The notes: generated by a model from the letters alone, not told the origin. DNA of 64,000 bases from Streptomyces sp. MUM 178J (GCF_022414575.1 NZ_JADWYQ010000025.1:1-64000); one strand, 5' to 3'. Shown: positions 7,875-17,500, counted from the stretch's first letter. A program made the numbers and translations.

Positions 7875-10325
7875 ATGGCCCGCCGCAGTACGAAGACCCC
7901 GCCGCCGGAGGATTTCGAGGAGCGGATCCTCGACATCGACGTCGTCGACGAGATGCAGGGCTCCTTCCTCGAGTACGCCTACTCGGTGATCTACTCCCGG
8001 GCCCTGCCGGACGCCCGTGACGGCATGAAGCCGGTTCACCGCCGGATCGTGTATCAGATGAACGAGATGGGGCTGCGCCCCGACCGCGGGTATGTGAAGT
8101 GCGCCCGGGTCGTCGGCGAGGTGATGGGAAAGCTGCATCCGCACGGCGACGCGTCGATCTACGACGCGCTGGTGCGGATGGCCCAGCCGTTCTCCATGCG
8201 GCTGCCGCTGGTGGACGGCCACGGCAACTTCGGCTCGCTGGGCAATGACGACCCGCCTGCGGCCATGCGGTACACGGAGTGCCGGATGGCCGATGCGACC
8301 TCGCTGATGACCGAGTCGATCGACGAGGACACAGTCGACTTCGCCCCCAACTACGACGGTCAGGAGCGCGAGCCGGTCGCGCTGCCCGCCGCCTATCCGA
8401 ATCTGCTGGTCAACGGCGCTTCAGGGATTGCGGTCGGCATGGCGACCAATATGCCGCCGCACAATCTGGGCGAGGTCATCGCCGCCGCCCGGCATCTGAT
8501 CAAGCATCCGGGCGCGGACCTCGACACGCTGATGCGCTACATCCCCGGCCCCGATCTGCCCACCGGCGGCAGGATCGTCGGGCTGAACGGCATCCGGGAC
8601 GCCTACGAGACCGGCCGCGGCAGCTTCAAGATCCGCGCCACTGCCACCGTGGAGAACGTCACAGCGCGCCGCAAGGGCCTGGTCGTCACCGAACTGCCCT
8701 TCACCGTCGGCCCGGAGAAGGTGATCGCCAAGATCAAGGACCTGGTGTCGGCGAAGAAGCTCCAGGGCATCGCAGACGTCAAGGACCTCACCGACCGCCA
8801 GCACGGTCTCCGGCTCGTCATCGAGGTGAAGAACGGCTTCATCCCTGAGGCGGTGCTGGAGCAGCTCTACAAGTTGACGCCGATGGAGGAGTCCTTCGGC
8901 ATCAACAACGTCGCGCTGGTCGACGGCCAGCCGCTGACGCTCGGGCTGAAGGAGCTGCTGGAGGTCTATCTCGACCACCGCTTCAACGTGGTGCGGCGGC
9001 GCAGCGAGTTCCGGCGCGGCAAGAAGCGGGACCGGCTGCACCTGGTGGAGGGCCTGCTGGTCGCCCTGCTCGACATCGACGAGGTCATCCGTCTCATCCG
9101 GTCGAGCGAGAACTCGGCGCAGGCCAAGGAGCGGCTGATGGACCGCTTCTCGCTGAGCGAGATCCAGACGCAGTACATCCTGGACACGCCGCTGCGCAGG
9201 CTCACCAAGTACGACCGGATCGAGCTGGAGAGCGAGCGCGACAAGCTGAGCGCCGAGATCCAGGAGCTGACCGAGATCCTGGAGTCGGACGCCAAGCTGC
9301 GCCGACTGGTGTCGGCGGAGCTGGCCGCGGTCGCGAAGAAGTTCAGCGCCGAGCGGCGCACGGTGCTGCTGGAGTCGGCGGGCGCTCCGGCGGTCGCGGC
9401 GGCGCTGGAGGTCGCGGACGACCCGTGCCGGGTGCTGCTCTCCTCGACCGGGCTGCTGGCGCGCACGGTCACGGCCGAGCCGCTGCCCGCGGAGGGCGGC
9501 AGGCGCGCCAAGCACGACGTGATCGTCTCGGCGGTGCTCGCGACACAGCGCGGCGAGGTGGGCGCGGTGACCTCGACCGGACGGCTGCTGCGGCTGTCGG
9601 TGATCGACCTGCCGCAGCTTCCGGAGACGTCGACCGGACCGAACCTGGCGGGCGGCGCACCGGTCTCGGAGTTCCTGACGCTGGAGGCGGACGAGTCCGT
9701 GGTCTGTCTCACCACTCTCGACGAGTCCTCGCCCGGTCTTGCGATCGGCACCCTGCAGGGTGTGGTCAAACGCGTTGTTCCGGACTACCCGACGAACAAG
9801 GACGAGTTGGAGGTCATCACCCTCAAGGAGGGCGACCGGATCGTGGGCGCGAGCGAGCTGCGCACGGGGGAGGAAGACCTGGTCTTCATCACCTCCGACG
9901 CACAGTTGCTGCGGTACCCCGCCGCGCAGGTCCGTCCGCAGGGGCGCCCGGCGGGCGGCATGGCGGGGATCAAACTGGCGCAGGACGCCCAAGTGATCTC
10001 CTTCACCACCGTCGACCCGGCGGCGGACGCCGTGGTGTTCACCTGCGCCGGTTCGCGGGACACGCTCGACGACACGATCACGTCGGTGAAGCTCACCCCG
10101 TTCGACCAGTATCCGCGCAAGGGCCGGGCAACCGGCGGCGTGCGCTGCCAGCGCTTCCTCAAGGGTGAGGACGTGCTGGTGCTGGCCTGGGCCGGGGCGA
10201 CCCCGGCGAGGGCGGCGCAGAAGAACGGCGCCCCGGCGGAGCTGCCGGAGCCCGACCCGAGGCGCGACGGCTCGGGCACGCCGCCGGCGAAGCAGTTCGC
10301 GGTGGTGGCGGGCCCGGCGACCTAG
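7875..10325 (+). CDS. parC: DNA topoisomerase IV subunit A
   Basis: The 816-residue protein is the cleavage-religation subunit of a type IIA topoisomerase that decatenates daughter chromosomes. The active-site tyrosine is Tyr133 in [10 protein letters not shown]. The quinolone-determining helix reads [10 protein letters not shown] (88-97), with Ala93 where E. coli GyrA has Ser83; this is normal for actinobacteria. A coiled coil around residues 430-490 and a C-terminal beta-pinwheel (~510-790) follow. No canonical GyrA box is visible, which favours ParC over GyrA. Its partner parE lies 4.3 kb downstream on the other strand, not adjacent. The ATG is preceded by AAGGAGCAG. Confidence 0.95.
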   Translation: MARRSTKTPPPEDFEERILDIDVVDEMQGSFLEYAYSVIYSRALPDARDGMKPVHRRIVYQMNEMGLRPDRGYVKCARVVGEVMGKLHPHGDASIYDALVRMAQPFSMRLPLVDGHGNFGSLGNDDPPAAMRYTECRMADATSLMTESIDEDTVDFAPNYDGQEREPVALPAAYPNLLVNGASGIAVGMATNMPPHNLGEVIAAARHLIKHPGADLDTLMRYIPGPDLPTGGRIVGLNGIRDAYETGRGSFKIRATATVENVTARRKGLVVTELPFTVGPEKVIAKIKDLVSAKKLQGIADVKDLTDRQHGLRLVIEVKNGFIPEAVLEQLYKLTPMEESFGINNVALVDGQPLTLGLKELLEVYLDHRFNVVRRRSEFRRGKKRDRLHLVEGLLVALLDIDEVIRLIRSSENSAQAKERLMDRFSLSEIQTQYILDTPLRRLTKYDRIELESERDKLSAEIQELTEILESDAKLRRLVSAELAAVAKKFSAERRTVLLESAGAPAVAAALEVADDPCRVLLSSTGLLARTVTAEPLPAEGGRRAKHDVIVSAVLATQRGEVGAVTSTGRLLRLSVIDLPQLPETSTGPNLAGGAPVSEFLTLEADESVVCLTTLDESSPGLAIGTLQGVVKRVVPDYPTNKDELEVITLKEGDRIVGASELRTGEEDLVFITSDAQLLRYPAAQVRPQGRPAGGMAGIKLAQDAQVISFTTVDPAADAVVFTCAGSRDTLDDTITSVKLTPFDQYPRKGRATGGVRCQRFLKGEDVLVLAWAGATPARAAQKNGAPAELPEPDPRRDGSGTPPAKQFAVVAGPAT

Positions 10326-10329
10326 CCGC

Positions 10330-10454
10330 AACCGACTGGCTCCGCCCCTGGACCCCCGCACGGCATGAAGGCCGTGCCTCAATGGCCGGAGAGGCTCACA
10401 ACGAGCCCCACCGGCGTTTGAGGCGCGGGGGTACGAGGGCGGAGCCAGTCGGTT
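10330..10454. repeat. Compound palindromic intergenic element between convergent genes
   Basis: A perfect 18-bp inverted repeat (AACCGACTGGCTCCGCCC, 10330-10347, with 10437-10454) encloses the whole parC-cobW gap. The stem continues imperfectly inward (CCTGGACCCCCGC against GCGGGGGTACGAGG). Inside is a second perfect hairpin, GCACGGC/GCCGTGC (10358-10377). The segment CCGGCGTTTGAGGCGCGGGGGT resembles a dispersed palindromic repeat common in Streptomyces intergenic regions. It probably works as a bidirectional terminator. Confidence 0.75.
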
Positions 10455-11580
10455 ACGGGAAGGGGCGGGGCAGGGGCTGGATCCCCGGGTCCCGCTCCCC
10501 CACGTCCCGCTCCCCGTCCGGCTCCCCCGAATCCGGCTGCGGCACATAGCGCAGGACGCCCCACATGCTCCGCTCGTCGGGGGCGTCATGCGGGCCGGTC
10601 TGCGCGCACGCCGCCAGCCCCTTGCGCAGCGCCTCCCCGTCGACGCCGGAGCCGATCAGCACCAGTTGGCTGAGCCGCTCCTCTCCCCGCGCCCAAGGGG
10701 CGGGGTAGAACCGCAGAAACCGCCCGACGGCGTGGACCGCGTAGCGGCGCTCCGGATCCCCCGCGCCGAAGTCGACGAACCCCTTGATCCGGTACAGCCC
10801 TTCGGGCCGCGCGTCGAGGAAGTCCATCAGCCGGCGCGGGTCCAGGGGCGCATCGCAGGTGAAGTCGACGCTCTCGTACACGGCGTGCGGATGGGCATCG
10901 TGGTCATGCTCCTCGGCGTACAGGTCCTCGAAGGAGAGCTGCCGCACCGCGTGGCTCTCCTCGTCCCGGCGCGCCGCTCGGTCGAACAGCAGCTCGGGGT
11001 CGACGCGGCCCTGCACGGCGCCGACCACCGCAGCGGAAGACCCGGCCCGCTCCAGCACGGATCCGATCGCGGAGCGCACCCTGTGCTGCCCCGCCCCGTC
11101 CACCCGGTCGGTCTTGTTGAGGACGATGAGATCGGCGATCCCGAGGTGCCGGTCGGTCTCCGGGTGGCGTGCCCGGGTCGCGTCAAACTCCGCCGCGTCG
11201 ACGACCTGCACAAGTCCGCCGTACACGATCCGGCCGTTCTCGCTGGCGAGGATCATCCGCACCAGTTCCTGCGGTTCGGCGAGGCCGCTCGCCTCGATGA
11301 CGATCACGTCCAGGCGGGCGGACGGCCGGGTCAGCCTCTCCAGGTACTCATCCAGTTCGCTCGCGTCGACGGCGCAGCACAGACAGCCGTTGCCGAGGGA
11401 CACGGTGGAACCGACCTGCCCGGCCACGGTCATCGCGTCGATTCCGATGGCGCCGAAGTCGTTCACCATGACTCCGATGCGGGTGCCCCGGGCACTGCGC
11501 AGCAGATGGTTGAGCAGAGTCGTCTTTCCGGAGCCGAGGAAACCCGCGAGGACGACGACGGGGATCTGCTGCGCGCTCAA
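10453..11580 (-). CDS. CobW/COG0523-family GTP-binding metallochaperone
   Basis: The protein has 375 residues. The N-terminal G domain has a Walker A motif (GFLGSGKTTLL), the metal-binding CLCC motif (GNGCLCCAVD) typical of COG0523, and NKTD for guanine recognition. A His/Asp/Glu-rich loop (EEHDHDAHPH, ~230) could bind metal. The CobW C-terminal domain follows (~265-345). Members deliver zinc, cobalt or other metals to client enzymes; the metal here is unknown. The TTG at 11580 has AGGAGAGG 6 nt upstream and starts right at the conserved region. An in-frame upstream ATG at 11676 has no such site. It is convergent with parC. Confidence 0.88.
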   Translation of the reverse strand: MSAQQIPVVVLAGFLGSGKTTLLNHLLRSARGTRIGVMVNDFGAIGIDAMTVAGQVGSTVSLGNGCLCCAVDASELDEYLERLTRPSARLDVIVIEASGLAEPQELVRMILASENGRIVYGGLVQVVDAAEFDATRARHPETDRHLGIADLIVLNKTDRVDGAGQHRVRSAIGSVLERAGSSAAVVGAVQGRVDPELLFDRAARRDEESHAVRQLSFEDLYAEEHDHDAHPHAVYESVDFTCDAPLDPRRLMDFLDARPEGLYRIKGFVDFGAGDPERRYAVHAVGRFLRFYPAPWARGEERLSQLVLIGSGVDGEALRKGLAACAQTGPHDAPDERSMWGVLRYVPQPDSGEPDGERDVGERDPGIQPLPRPFP

Positions 11581-11733
11581 AGGGGGCCTCTCCTGGTGTG
11601 GTCTCGGTGTGCGGCGGACCCAGGATAGGAGGGGTCGGCGAGCCCGGCGGCAGGGGAGGGTTCCGCACGCCGACACGCAGCGCCTGCCGTTCCCGGGCAG
11701 GCATCCGGGACCGACCGCGTCACCCGCCCGCGG

Positions 11734-11823
11734 ACGGCTGTTCGGCCACGACGCCGAGGCTCAGCGGCTGTTCGGCCACGACGCCGAGGCTCAGCGGCTG
11801 TTCGGCCTCGACGCCGAAGCGGC
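11734..11823. repeat. 30-bp tandem repeat, three copies
   Basis: The unit begins CGGCTGTTCGGCCACGACGC and has period 30. Copies at 11734-11763 and 11764-11793 are identical; the third (11794-11823) has a few changes. It lies between genes. Period 30 keeps all frames open, so a ten-residue peptide repeat (RLFGHDAEAQ) can be read on the plus strand, but no gene start supports it. Confidence 0.85.
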
Positions 11824-11948
11824 GGTCCGGCTGCTGGGCGAAGCCTTGGGCGGCGGCCGCACCCGAGTATCGTCCGGGCCACGGATTCCCGCTCCGGCCT
11901 CCGATCTCCGATCTCCGACGTGCAAGGTACGACGTCGGACGACCAGGC

Positions 11949-11990
11949 CCCCGGTCCGGCTGCGGAGCTGAGCCCGCAGCCGGACCGGGG
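11949..11990. terminator. 17-bp perfect hairpin downstream of the symporter gene
   Basis: CCCCGGTCCGGCTGCGG (11949-11965) pairs with its complement at 11974-11990 around the 8-nt loop AGCTGAGC. It is about 270 nt past the symporter stop codon on the minus strand and may end that transcript; no T-run follows. Confidence 0.5.
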
Positions 11991-12258
11991 CCCGACCCCG
12001 AGTCGGCTCGCGGTCCGCGTCCGGTTCCGCCGCCAGGGGCCCGGGTCCCGATTGTCCGCGTCCGCTGTCCGGGAATTGGGTCGTATCTCCAGGGCCCGCG
12101 GCCCCGGGGCCAGGTTCGCCGTCCGCGGCCCCCGGCCCGGGTTCGCGGTCTGATCTGTTGCGCCCCGAGGTCCGAGGACCGGGGCAGATCCCGGTCCGGA
12201 CCCGAGGCGCGGAACCGGGCTCGCAGTCCGAAACCGGGATCCCGGGGCGGAGCCACCG

Positions 12259-13890
12259 TCACACCGCGCCCGCGCCGGTCAGGGACCGCACCTCCGTCTC
12301 CGCGTGCTTGGCCTCGTCGGGCGGCTCCGCCGAGGTCACCGTGCCGAGCCAGCCGCCCAGGAAGCCCAGCGGGATGGAGACGAGCCCCGGGTTCTGCAGC
12401 GGGAAGAGCTGGAAGTCCAGTCCGGGGAACAGGGCCTGCGGGCTGCCCGAGACGACCGGCGAGAGCACCACCAGCAGCACGGCGGGGGCCAGTCCCCCGT
12501 ACACGGACCACACCGCGCCCCGCGTGGTGAACCTGCTCCAGAACAGCGAGTACAGCAGCGCGGGCAGATTGGCGGAGGCCGCAACCGCGAAGGCGAGGCC
12601 CACCAGGAAGGCCACATTGAGGTCTCCGGCCAGCAGTCCGAGCCCGATCGACACGACGCCGATGCCCACGGCTGCGACCCTGGCCACCGCGACCTCGCCG
12701 TACGGCGTACGCGACCGGCCGGGACCCGCCCCGGAGTCCCGCCCGGAGTCGCGGCGTCGGCGGAGCGAGGCGTACAGGTCATGCGCCACGGAGGCGGAGG
12801 AGGCCAGAGTGATGCCTGCGACGACCGCCAGGATCGTCGCGAAGGCCACCGCGGCGACCACGGCGAACAGCACCGTTCCCCCGGTGGAGCCCGCGCCTCC
12901 GCCGAGGTTCAGGGCGAGCAGCGGCACCGCCGTGTTCCCCGCGGCGTTCGACTTCCGTACCTCGTCGGTGCCGACCAGCGCCGCCGCGCCAAAGCCCAGC
13001 ACGATCGTCATCAGATAGAAGCCGCCGATGAGACCGATCGACCAGACGACCGAGCGGCGTGCGGCCCGCGCGGTCGGCACCGTGTAGAAGCGGGACAGGA
13101 TGTGCGGGAGTCCCGCCGTGCCCAGCACCAGCGCCAGACCGAGGCTGATGAAGTCGAGCCGGGCGGTCCAGTCGCCGCCGTACCGCAGACCGGGAGCGAG
13201 GAAATCCCTGCCGTGGCCGCTGCGTTCGGCGGCGGAGGCGAGGAGTCGGCCGACGTCGCCGTGGAAGCGCGTCAGGACGAGGACGGTCAGCGCGATGGCC
13301 CCGGCCATCAGCAGCACCGCCTTGACGATCTGGATCCAGGTGGTGGCGCGCATCCCGCCCCACGACACATAGATCACCATCAGGGCGCCGACCCCGACGA
13401 CCGTCCAGGCCCGGGCGGCTTCGCTCGTGCCGCCCAGCAGCAGCGCGACCAGGCTGCCGGCGCCCACCATCTGCGCGACCAGATAGAGGACGGACACGGC
13501 GACGGAGGAGGTGCCCGCCGCGATGCGGACGGGCCGCTCTCTCATACGCGCCGCGACCACATCCGCGAGGGTGAACCGGCCGCAGTTGCGGACGAGTTCG
13601 GCGACCAGCAGCAGCACCACCAGCCAGGCCACCAGAAAGCCGACGGAGTAGAGCATTCCGTCGTATCCGTACAGGGCGATGAGGCCGGAGATGCCGAGGA
13701 AGGACGCCGCGGACATATAGTCCCCGGCGATGGCGAAACCGTTCTCCATCGGGGAGAACAGCCGCCCGCCCGCATAGAACTCCTCTGGAGAGCCCTGCCG
13801 CTTGCGGCTCACCCATGTGGTGATGCCGAGGGTCGCCGCGATGAACAGGCTGAACAGCACCAGGGCCGACGCCTGGTGATCGCCGCTCAA
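12259..13890 (-). CDS. Sodium:solute symporter (SSS family, ActP-like)
   Basis: The protein has 543 residues and about 13 predicted membrane helices. It carries SSS-family features such as the early segment SPMENGFAIAGDYMSAASFLG and the stretch GTAGLPHILSRFYTVP. Together with the DUF485 partner this resembles the YjcH-ActP acetate/monocarboxylate uptake pair, so a small organic acid co-transported with Na+ is the likely substrate; this is inference. The start is TTG at 13890, overlapping the upstream stop codon as TTGA, so the genes are translationally coupled. The C-terminus is short and charged. No acetyl-CoA synthetase gene is adjacent, unlike in E. coli. Confidence 0.88.
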   Translation of the reverse strand: MSGDHQASALVLFSLFIAATLGITTWVSRKRQGSPEEFYAGGRLFSPMENGFAIAGDYMSAASFLGISGLIALYGYDGMLYSVGFLVAWLVVLLLVAELVRNCGRFTLADVVAARMRERPVRIAAGTSSVAVSVLYLVAQMVGAGSLVALLLGGTSEAARAWTVVGVGALMVIYVSWGGMRATTWIQIVKAVLLMAGAIALTVLVLTRFHGDVGRLLASAAERSGHGRDFLAPGLRYGGDWTARLDFISLGLALVLGTAGLPHILSRFYTVPTARAARRSVVWSIGLIGGFYLMTIVLGFGAAALVGTDEVRKSNAAGNTAVPLLALNLGGGAGSTGGTVLFAVVAAVAFATILAVVAGITLASSASVAHDLYASLRRRRDSGRDSGAGPGRSRTPYGEVAVARVAAVGIGVVSIGLGLLAGDLNVAFLVGLAFAVAASANLPALLYSLFWSRFTTRGAVWSVYGGLAPAVLLVVLSPVVSGSPQALFPGLDFQLFPLQNPGLVSIPLGFLGGWLGTVTSAEPPDEAKHAETEVRSLTGAGAV

Positions 13891-14399
13891 CGCTCCGCCT
13901 CCGCTGCCGAGTCGTACGCGTCCGTCTGCAGCGACCGCTGCTGTTCGAACACGGTCCACCGCAGGTCGAGGGCCGCACTGTCCCGTCGCAGCCGGGCATG
14001 GTGTGTGTACGCCCAGGTCAGCAGGAAGGTGGTGAGGAACTGCGCCAGCCCGGCGAGCATCGCGACATTGACCGCTCCCGCCACCGGTCTGGCCATCAGC
14101 CCGGGCAGAGCGGTGGCGGCGACGACATACGCCAGGTACCAGACGAGAAAAGCGATGACGGCGGGCACGGCGAACCGGCGGTAGCTGCGCCGCACCTCCT
14201 GGAAGGCGGCGCTGCGCTGCACTTCCAGGTAGATGTCGGCCGCGGCGTCCGGCGACGGGCCGGCCCGTTCCCCAGGGCTCACCACGGGGACGGGGACACC
14301 GCCGCCGCTGCCGGCCGTCTCGCCCCATCCCGTGGCCAGCGCGTCGTACCACGGGTCGTCGAGCCGTACCGCCGAGGAATCGGGCAACCGTTTCGCCAT
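13887..14399 (-). CDS. DUF485 (YjcH-like) membrane protein, symporter partner
   Basis: The protein has 170 residues. An N-terminal cytoplasmic arm of ~65 residues is followed by the DUF485 signature (FQEVRRSYRRFAVPAVIAFL) and two membrane helices (~75-97 and ~110-130). A charged C-terminal tail ends with EAER. DUF485 proteins accompany ActP-type symporters and are thought to assist them. The arm makes it longer than the ~100-residue YjcH of E. coli. The ATG at 14399 is first in the two-gene operon. The 230 bp upstream are rich in GACGCAC-like repeats and carry the promoter presumably. Confidence 0.82.
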   Translation of the reverse strand: MAKRLPDSSAVRLDDPWYDALATGWGETAGSGGGVPVPVVSPGERAGPSPDAAADIYLEVQRSAAFQEVRRSYRRFAVPAVIAFLVWYLAYVVAATALPGLMARPVAGAVNVAMLAGLAQFLTTFLLTWAYTHHARLRRDSAALDLRWTVFEQQRSLQTDAYDSAAEAER

Positions 14400-14631
14400 G
14401 GGCCAAGAATGGACAGAGCGGGAAGATCCCGGCTTTGTCTCCCGCTCAGTTCACCCCATCAGGTGAAACCCGACCGCCCGCCGGACAGACACCCCCGGAC
14501 GGACCAGATCGGAAGGACACCGGCCGAACGGACGCACACCGGCCCGACACACACCAGGCAGACGCGCACCTGCTCGACGCAGACCGGCCCGACGCGCACC
14601 GCGCAGACGGCGGCCACGCGTCACGCGCCGA

Positions 14632-16749
14632 CTAGGCGTCGATGCGCGAGCGGTCCAGCGTCGCCGCGGAGTTGCTGATGAACTCCTTGCGGGGCGCCAC
14701 CTCGTTGCCCATCAGCAGATCGAAGACCTGCTCGGAGGCCTCGAGGTCCCCGATGTTGATCCGGCGCAGGGTCCGGTGGCGCGGGTCCATCGTGGTCTCC
14801 GCGAGCTGGTCGGCGTCCATCTCGCCCAGACCCTTGTAGCGCTGGATGGAGTCCTTGAAGCGGACGCCCTTGCGCTGGAACTCCAGCAGGGTCTCCCGCA
14901 GTTCGTTGTCGGAGTAGGTGTAGACGTACTTGTCCTGGCCCTTCTTGGGCTGGACCAACTCGATGCGGTGCAGCGGCGGGACCGCGGCGAAGACCCGGCC
15001 CGCCTCCACCATCGGCCGCATGTAGCGCTGGAACAGCGTGAGCAGCAGACAGCGGATGTGCGCGCCGTCGACGTCGGCGTCGACCAGCAGCACGATCTTG
15101 CCGTAGCGCGCCGCGTCGATGTCGAAGGTCCTGCCGGAGCCTGCTCCTATGACCTGGATGATCGCACCGCATTCGGCGTTCTTGAGCATGTCCGAGACGG
15201 ATGACTTCTGTACGTTGAGAATCTTGCCGCGGATGGGCAGCAGCGCCTGGAACTCGCTGTTCCGGGCAAGCTTGGCGGTGCCGAGGGCGGAGTCCCCCTC
15301 GACGATGAAGAGCTCGCTGCGCTCCACGTCGTCACTGCGGCAGTCGGCGAGCTTCGCCGGCAGCGAGGAGCTCTCCAGCGCGGTCTTCCTACGCTGGGCC
15401 TCCTTGTGCTGGCGGGCCGCGATACGGGTGCGCGCGGCGGCGACGGCCTTCTCCAGCACTGCGCGGGCCTGCGCCTTGGCGTCCCTCTTGGTGGAGGTCA
15501 GGAAGGCCTTCAGCTCCCTGGCCACCACATTGGCGACGATCCTGTTGGCCGCGGAAGTGCCGAGGACCTCCTTGGTCTGGCCCTCGAACTGCGGCTCCGC
15601 CAGCCGGACGGTGACAACGGCGGTGAGGCCCTCCAGGGCGTCGTCCTTGACGATGTCGTCCTCGGCGACCCGGAGCATCTTGCCGGCGCGCAGCACCTCG
15701 TTGACCGTCTTGGTGACGGAGCGCTCGAAGCCGGTCACATGGGTGCCGCCCTTGGGGGTGGCGATGATGTTGACGAACGACTTGAGGGTGGTGTCGTACC
15801 CGGTGCCCCAGCGCAGGGCGATGTCGACGCCCAGCTCCCGGGTGACCTCGGTGGGGGTCATATGCCCGCGGTCGTCGAGGACGGGGACGGTCTCCTTGAA
15901 GGTCCCCTGACCGCTGAGGCGCAGCACATCGCAGACGGGCTTGTCGGGGGCGAGGTACTCGCAGAACTCACTGATGCCCCCGTCGAAACGGAAGATCTCC
16001 TGGCTCTTGCCCTCGCCCTCGAGGTCCCGCTCGTCGCGGACCACGATGGTCAGCCCGGGCACCAGGAAGGCCGTCTGCCGGGCCCGCTGGTGGAGGATGT
16101 CCAGGGAGAGCCTGGCGTCCTTGAGAAAGATCTGCCGGTCCGCCCAGAAGCGCACACGGGTGCCGGTGCGGGTCTTGGGCACGCGCTTGCCCTTGACCAG
16201 CCCGCCCGCCGGATCGAAGGGGGCGTCGGGGCCCTGCTCCGTGAAGATCCCGGGCACACCGCGCCGGAAGCTGATCTTGTGGGTGACGCTGTTGCGGTCC
16301 ACCTCGACGTCGAGCCTGGCGGAGAGCGCATTGACCACGGAGGCGCCCACTCCGTGCAGCCCGCCGGAGGCGGCGTAGGAGCCGCCGCCGAACTTTCCGC
16401 CCGCGTGCAGCTTGGTCATCACGACCTCGATGCCCGAGAGGCCGGTCTTGGGCTCGACGTCGACCGGGATGCCCCGGCCGTTGTCCTTCACCTCGACTGA
16501 GCCGTCGTGGTGGAGGACGACCTCGATGTGGTCGCAGTGGCCGCCCAGCGCCTCGTCGACGGAGTTGTCGATGATTTCCCAGAGGCAGTGCATCAGCCCG
16601 CGGCTGTCGGTGGACCCGATATACATGCCGGGGCGCTTGCGGACCGCTTCCAGGCCTTCGAGTACGAGCAGGTGCCGCGCGGTGTAGTTGGAACCGTCAC
16701 GGTCTGCGGTCAGCAGCGCACTGGACGGCACTGACGTTTCGGCGGTCAC
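14632..16749 (-). CDS. parE: DNA topoisomerase IV subunit B
   Basis: The 705-residue protein is the ATPase subunit of topoisomerase IV. GHKL ATPase motifs are visible: DNSVDEALGG (Asn62, Glu66), DNGRGIP (89-95) and a glycine-rich lid (GGLHGVGAS). The TOPRIM motifs are EGDSA (Glu484) and DADVD (557-561). Length and the TGSYDT-like middle region fit ParE/GyrB. I call it ParE because a ParC-type subunit lies nearby and gyrBA is usually near the origin. The GTG at 16749 has GAGGAG upstream. An in-frame reading to 17052 encodes unrelated sequence. A weak SOS-like motif lies in the upstream region. Confidence 0.93.
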   Translation of the reverse strand: MTAETSVPSSALLTADRDGSNYTARHLLVLEGLEAVRKRPGMYIGSTDSRGLMHCLWEIIDNSVDEALGGHCDHIEVVLHHDGSVEVKDNGRGIPVDVEPKTGLSGIEVVMTKLHAGGKFGGGSYAASGGLHGVGASVVNALSARLDVEVDRNSVTHKISFRRGVPGIFTEQGPDAPFDPAGGLVKGKRVPKTRTGTRVRFWADRQIFLKDARLSLDILHQRARQTAFLVPGLTIVVRDERDLEGEGKSQEIFRFDGGISEFCEYLAPDKPVCDVLRLSGQGTFKETVPVLDDRGHMTPTEVTRELGVDIALRWGTGYDTTLKSFVNIIATPKGGTHVTGFERSVTKTVNEVLRAGKMLRVAEDDIVKDDALEGLTAVVTVRLAEPQFEGQTKEVLGTSAANRIVANVVARELKAFLTSTKRDAKAQARAVLEKAVAAARTRIAARQHKEAQRRKTALESSSLPAKLADCRSDDVERSELFIVEGDSALGTAKLARNSEFQALLPIRGKILNVQKSSVSDMLKNAECGAIIQVIGAGSGRTFDIDAARYGKIVLLVDADVDGAHIRCLLLTLFQRYMRPMVEAGRVFAAVPPLHRIELVQPKKGQDKYVYTYSDNELRETLLEFQRKGVRFKDSIQRYKGLGEMDADQLAETTMDPRHRTLRRINIGDLEASEQVFDLLMGNEVAPRKEFISNSAATLDRSRIDA

Positions 16750-16884
16750 GCGTTTCGCTCCTCGCTTAATTTCAGATGTGGCCCCGTGGGGTAAAGGCCC
16801 GGCGTCGGTCGCCGGACAGAGCGTACCGAGGCCTGGTAGAGCCGTTGTAACGCCACCCTCGTGACGTTCCATGCTAGTCCAGCA

Positions 16885-16900
16885 TCGTATGAGTGTTCGA
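16885..16900. promoter_or_regulatory. Weak SOS-box-like sequence upstream of parE
   Basis: TCGTAT-GAGT-GTTCGA matches 10 of the 12 fixed positions of the actinobacterial LexA site TCGAAC-N4-GTTCGA. It lies 136 nt before the parE GTG and beside the small palindrome ATGCTAGTCCAGCAT. The match may be accidental. Apart from this, the 433-bp gap between parE and the next gene shows nothing clear. Confidence 0.25.
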
Positions 16901-17182
16901 TCCCTCGTGGGGGTGACGTGCACATCACGTTCCCTTCGAGGCATGAACCATTTAGGCTCCGGGCACGTCCTCATGAACAACCGGCAACCCGCCGGGAGGG
17001 CCCAAATGAGACAAGCAACGCGAAATCCGTAGAGCGCAGCAATACGGCTCATTCGCCGCCAACCGGCAGCAGACAGCCTCCTTGCGAAGAAGTTTCAAGG
17101 AAAAGGCTCGAGCGGGAACGTTTTCGGGCTGGTTGGATGTTGACCCTGGTACGACAGCTCGTCGAGCTAGAGAAGAGGCGAC

Positions 17183-17413
17183 GTGACTACTGTTCTGACC
17201 CCCGCGACCCCGCTGACGGCCGCTGACCGCTGCGACCGCTGCGGCGCACAAGCGTATCTGCGCGTCGTGCTGACCAGCGGTGGCGAGCTGCTCTTCTGCG
17301 CCCACCACGGACGCAAGTTCGAGCCGGAACTCAAGAAGATCGCCGCGGAAATACAGGATGAGACCGACCGCCTCACGGCCGTGCCGGCCAGTGCAAGCGA
17401 AGAGGAGCGCTGA
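17183..17413 (+). CDS. Small conserved protein with Cys/His zinc-finger-like pairs (DUF7455-like)
   Basis: The protein has 76 residues. Cys17 and Cys20 (CDRCGAQAY) and a later FCAHHGRKF form a probable single zinc site (CXXC...CXXH). A charged helix follows. Such proteins are widespread and very conserved in actinobacteria, but I know of no function. The GTG start has AGAAGAGG at proper spacing. It sits divergently from parE, upstream of the sigma-factor region, and ends at a strong bidirectional hairpin. The name DUF7455 is from memory of the family; the zinc site is inferred. Confidence 0.85.
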   Translation: MTTVLTPATPLTAADRCDRCGAQAYLRVVLTSGGELLFCAHHGRKFEPELKKIAAEIQDETDRLTAVPASASEEER

Positions 17414-17457
17414 CTCACCTCGGATTCACGACGAGCCAAGGCCGGTCGGGCACCGGC

Positions 17458-17500
17458 GAGCGGGCGGCTGACCCCGGATACCGGAGTCAGCCGCCCGCTC
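17458..17500. terminator. Bidirectional terminator between the small zinc protein and the protease
   Basis: GAGCGGGCGGCTGAC (17458-17472) pairs perfectly over 15 bp with 17486-17500, with a 13-nt loop. It sits between convergent genes. Confidence 0.85.

Larger units (their letters stand above)
11581..12258. other. 678-bp intergenic stretch without a convincing gene
   Basis: The stretch lies upstream of the cobW-type gene and downstream of the symporter gene. It holds a 30-bp tandem repeat (11734-11823) and a strong 17-bp hairpin (11949-11990), described separately. The rest is extremely G+C-rich, repetitive sequence. Open frames run through it on both strands, but none has a ribosome site and a recognisable product. 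I cannot exclude a decayed gene. Confidence 0.6.

Noticed and set aside
10784..11971. Long plus-strand frame that includes the 30-bp tandem repeats
   Set aside because: It is mostly antisense to the CobW-type gene; only the repeat part is intergenic and there is no start signal there.
14435..14635. Small plus-strand frame with Asp-Ala-His repeats
   Set aside because: No ribosome site; it follows from the repeated GACGCAC sequence and overlaps the parE stop region.
17102..17165. Sigma-R-type promoter (GGGAAC...GTT) before the small zinc protein gene
   Set aside because: The spacing is 19 nt rather than 18 and the match is weak, so I did not list it as a feature.
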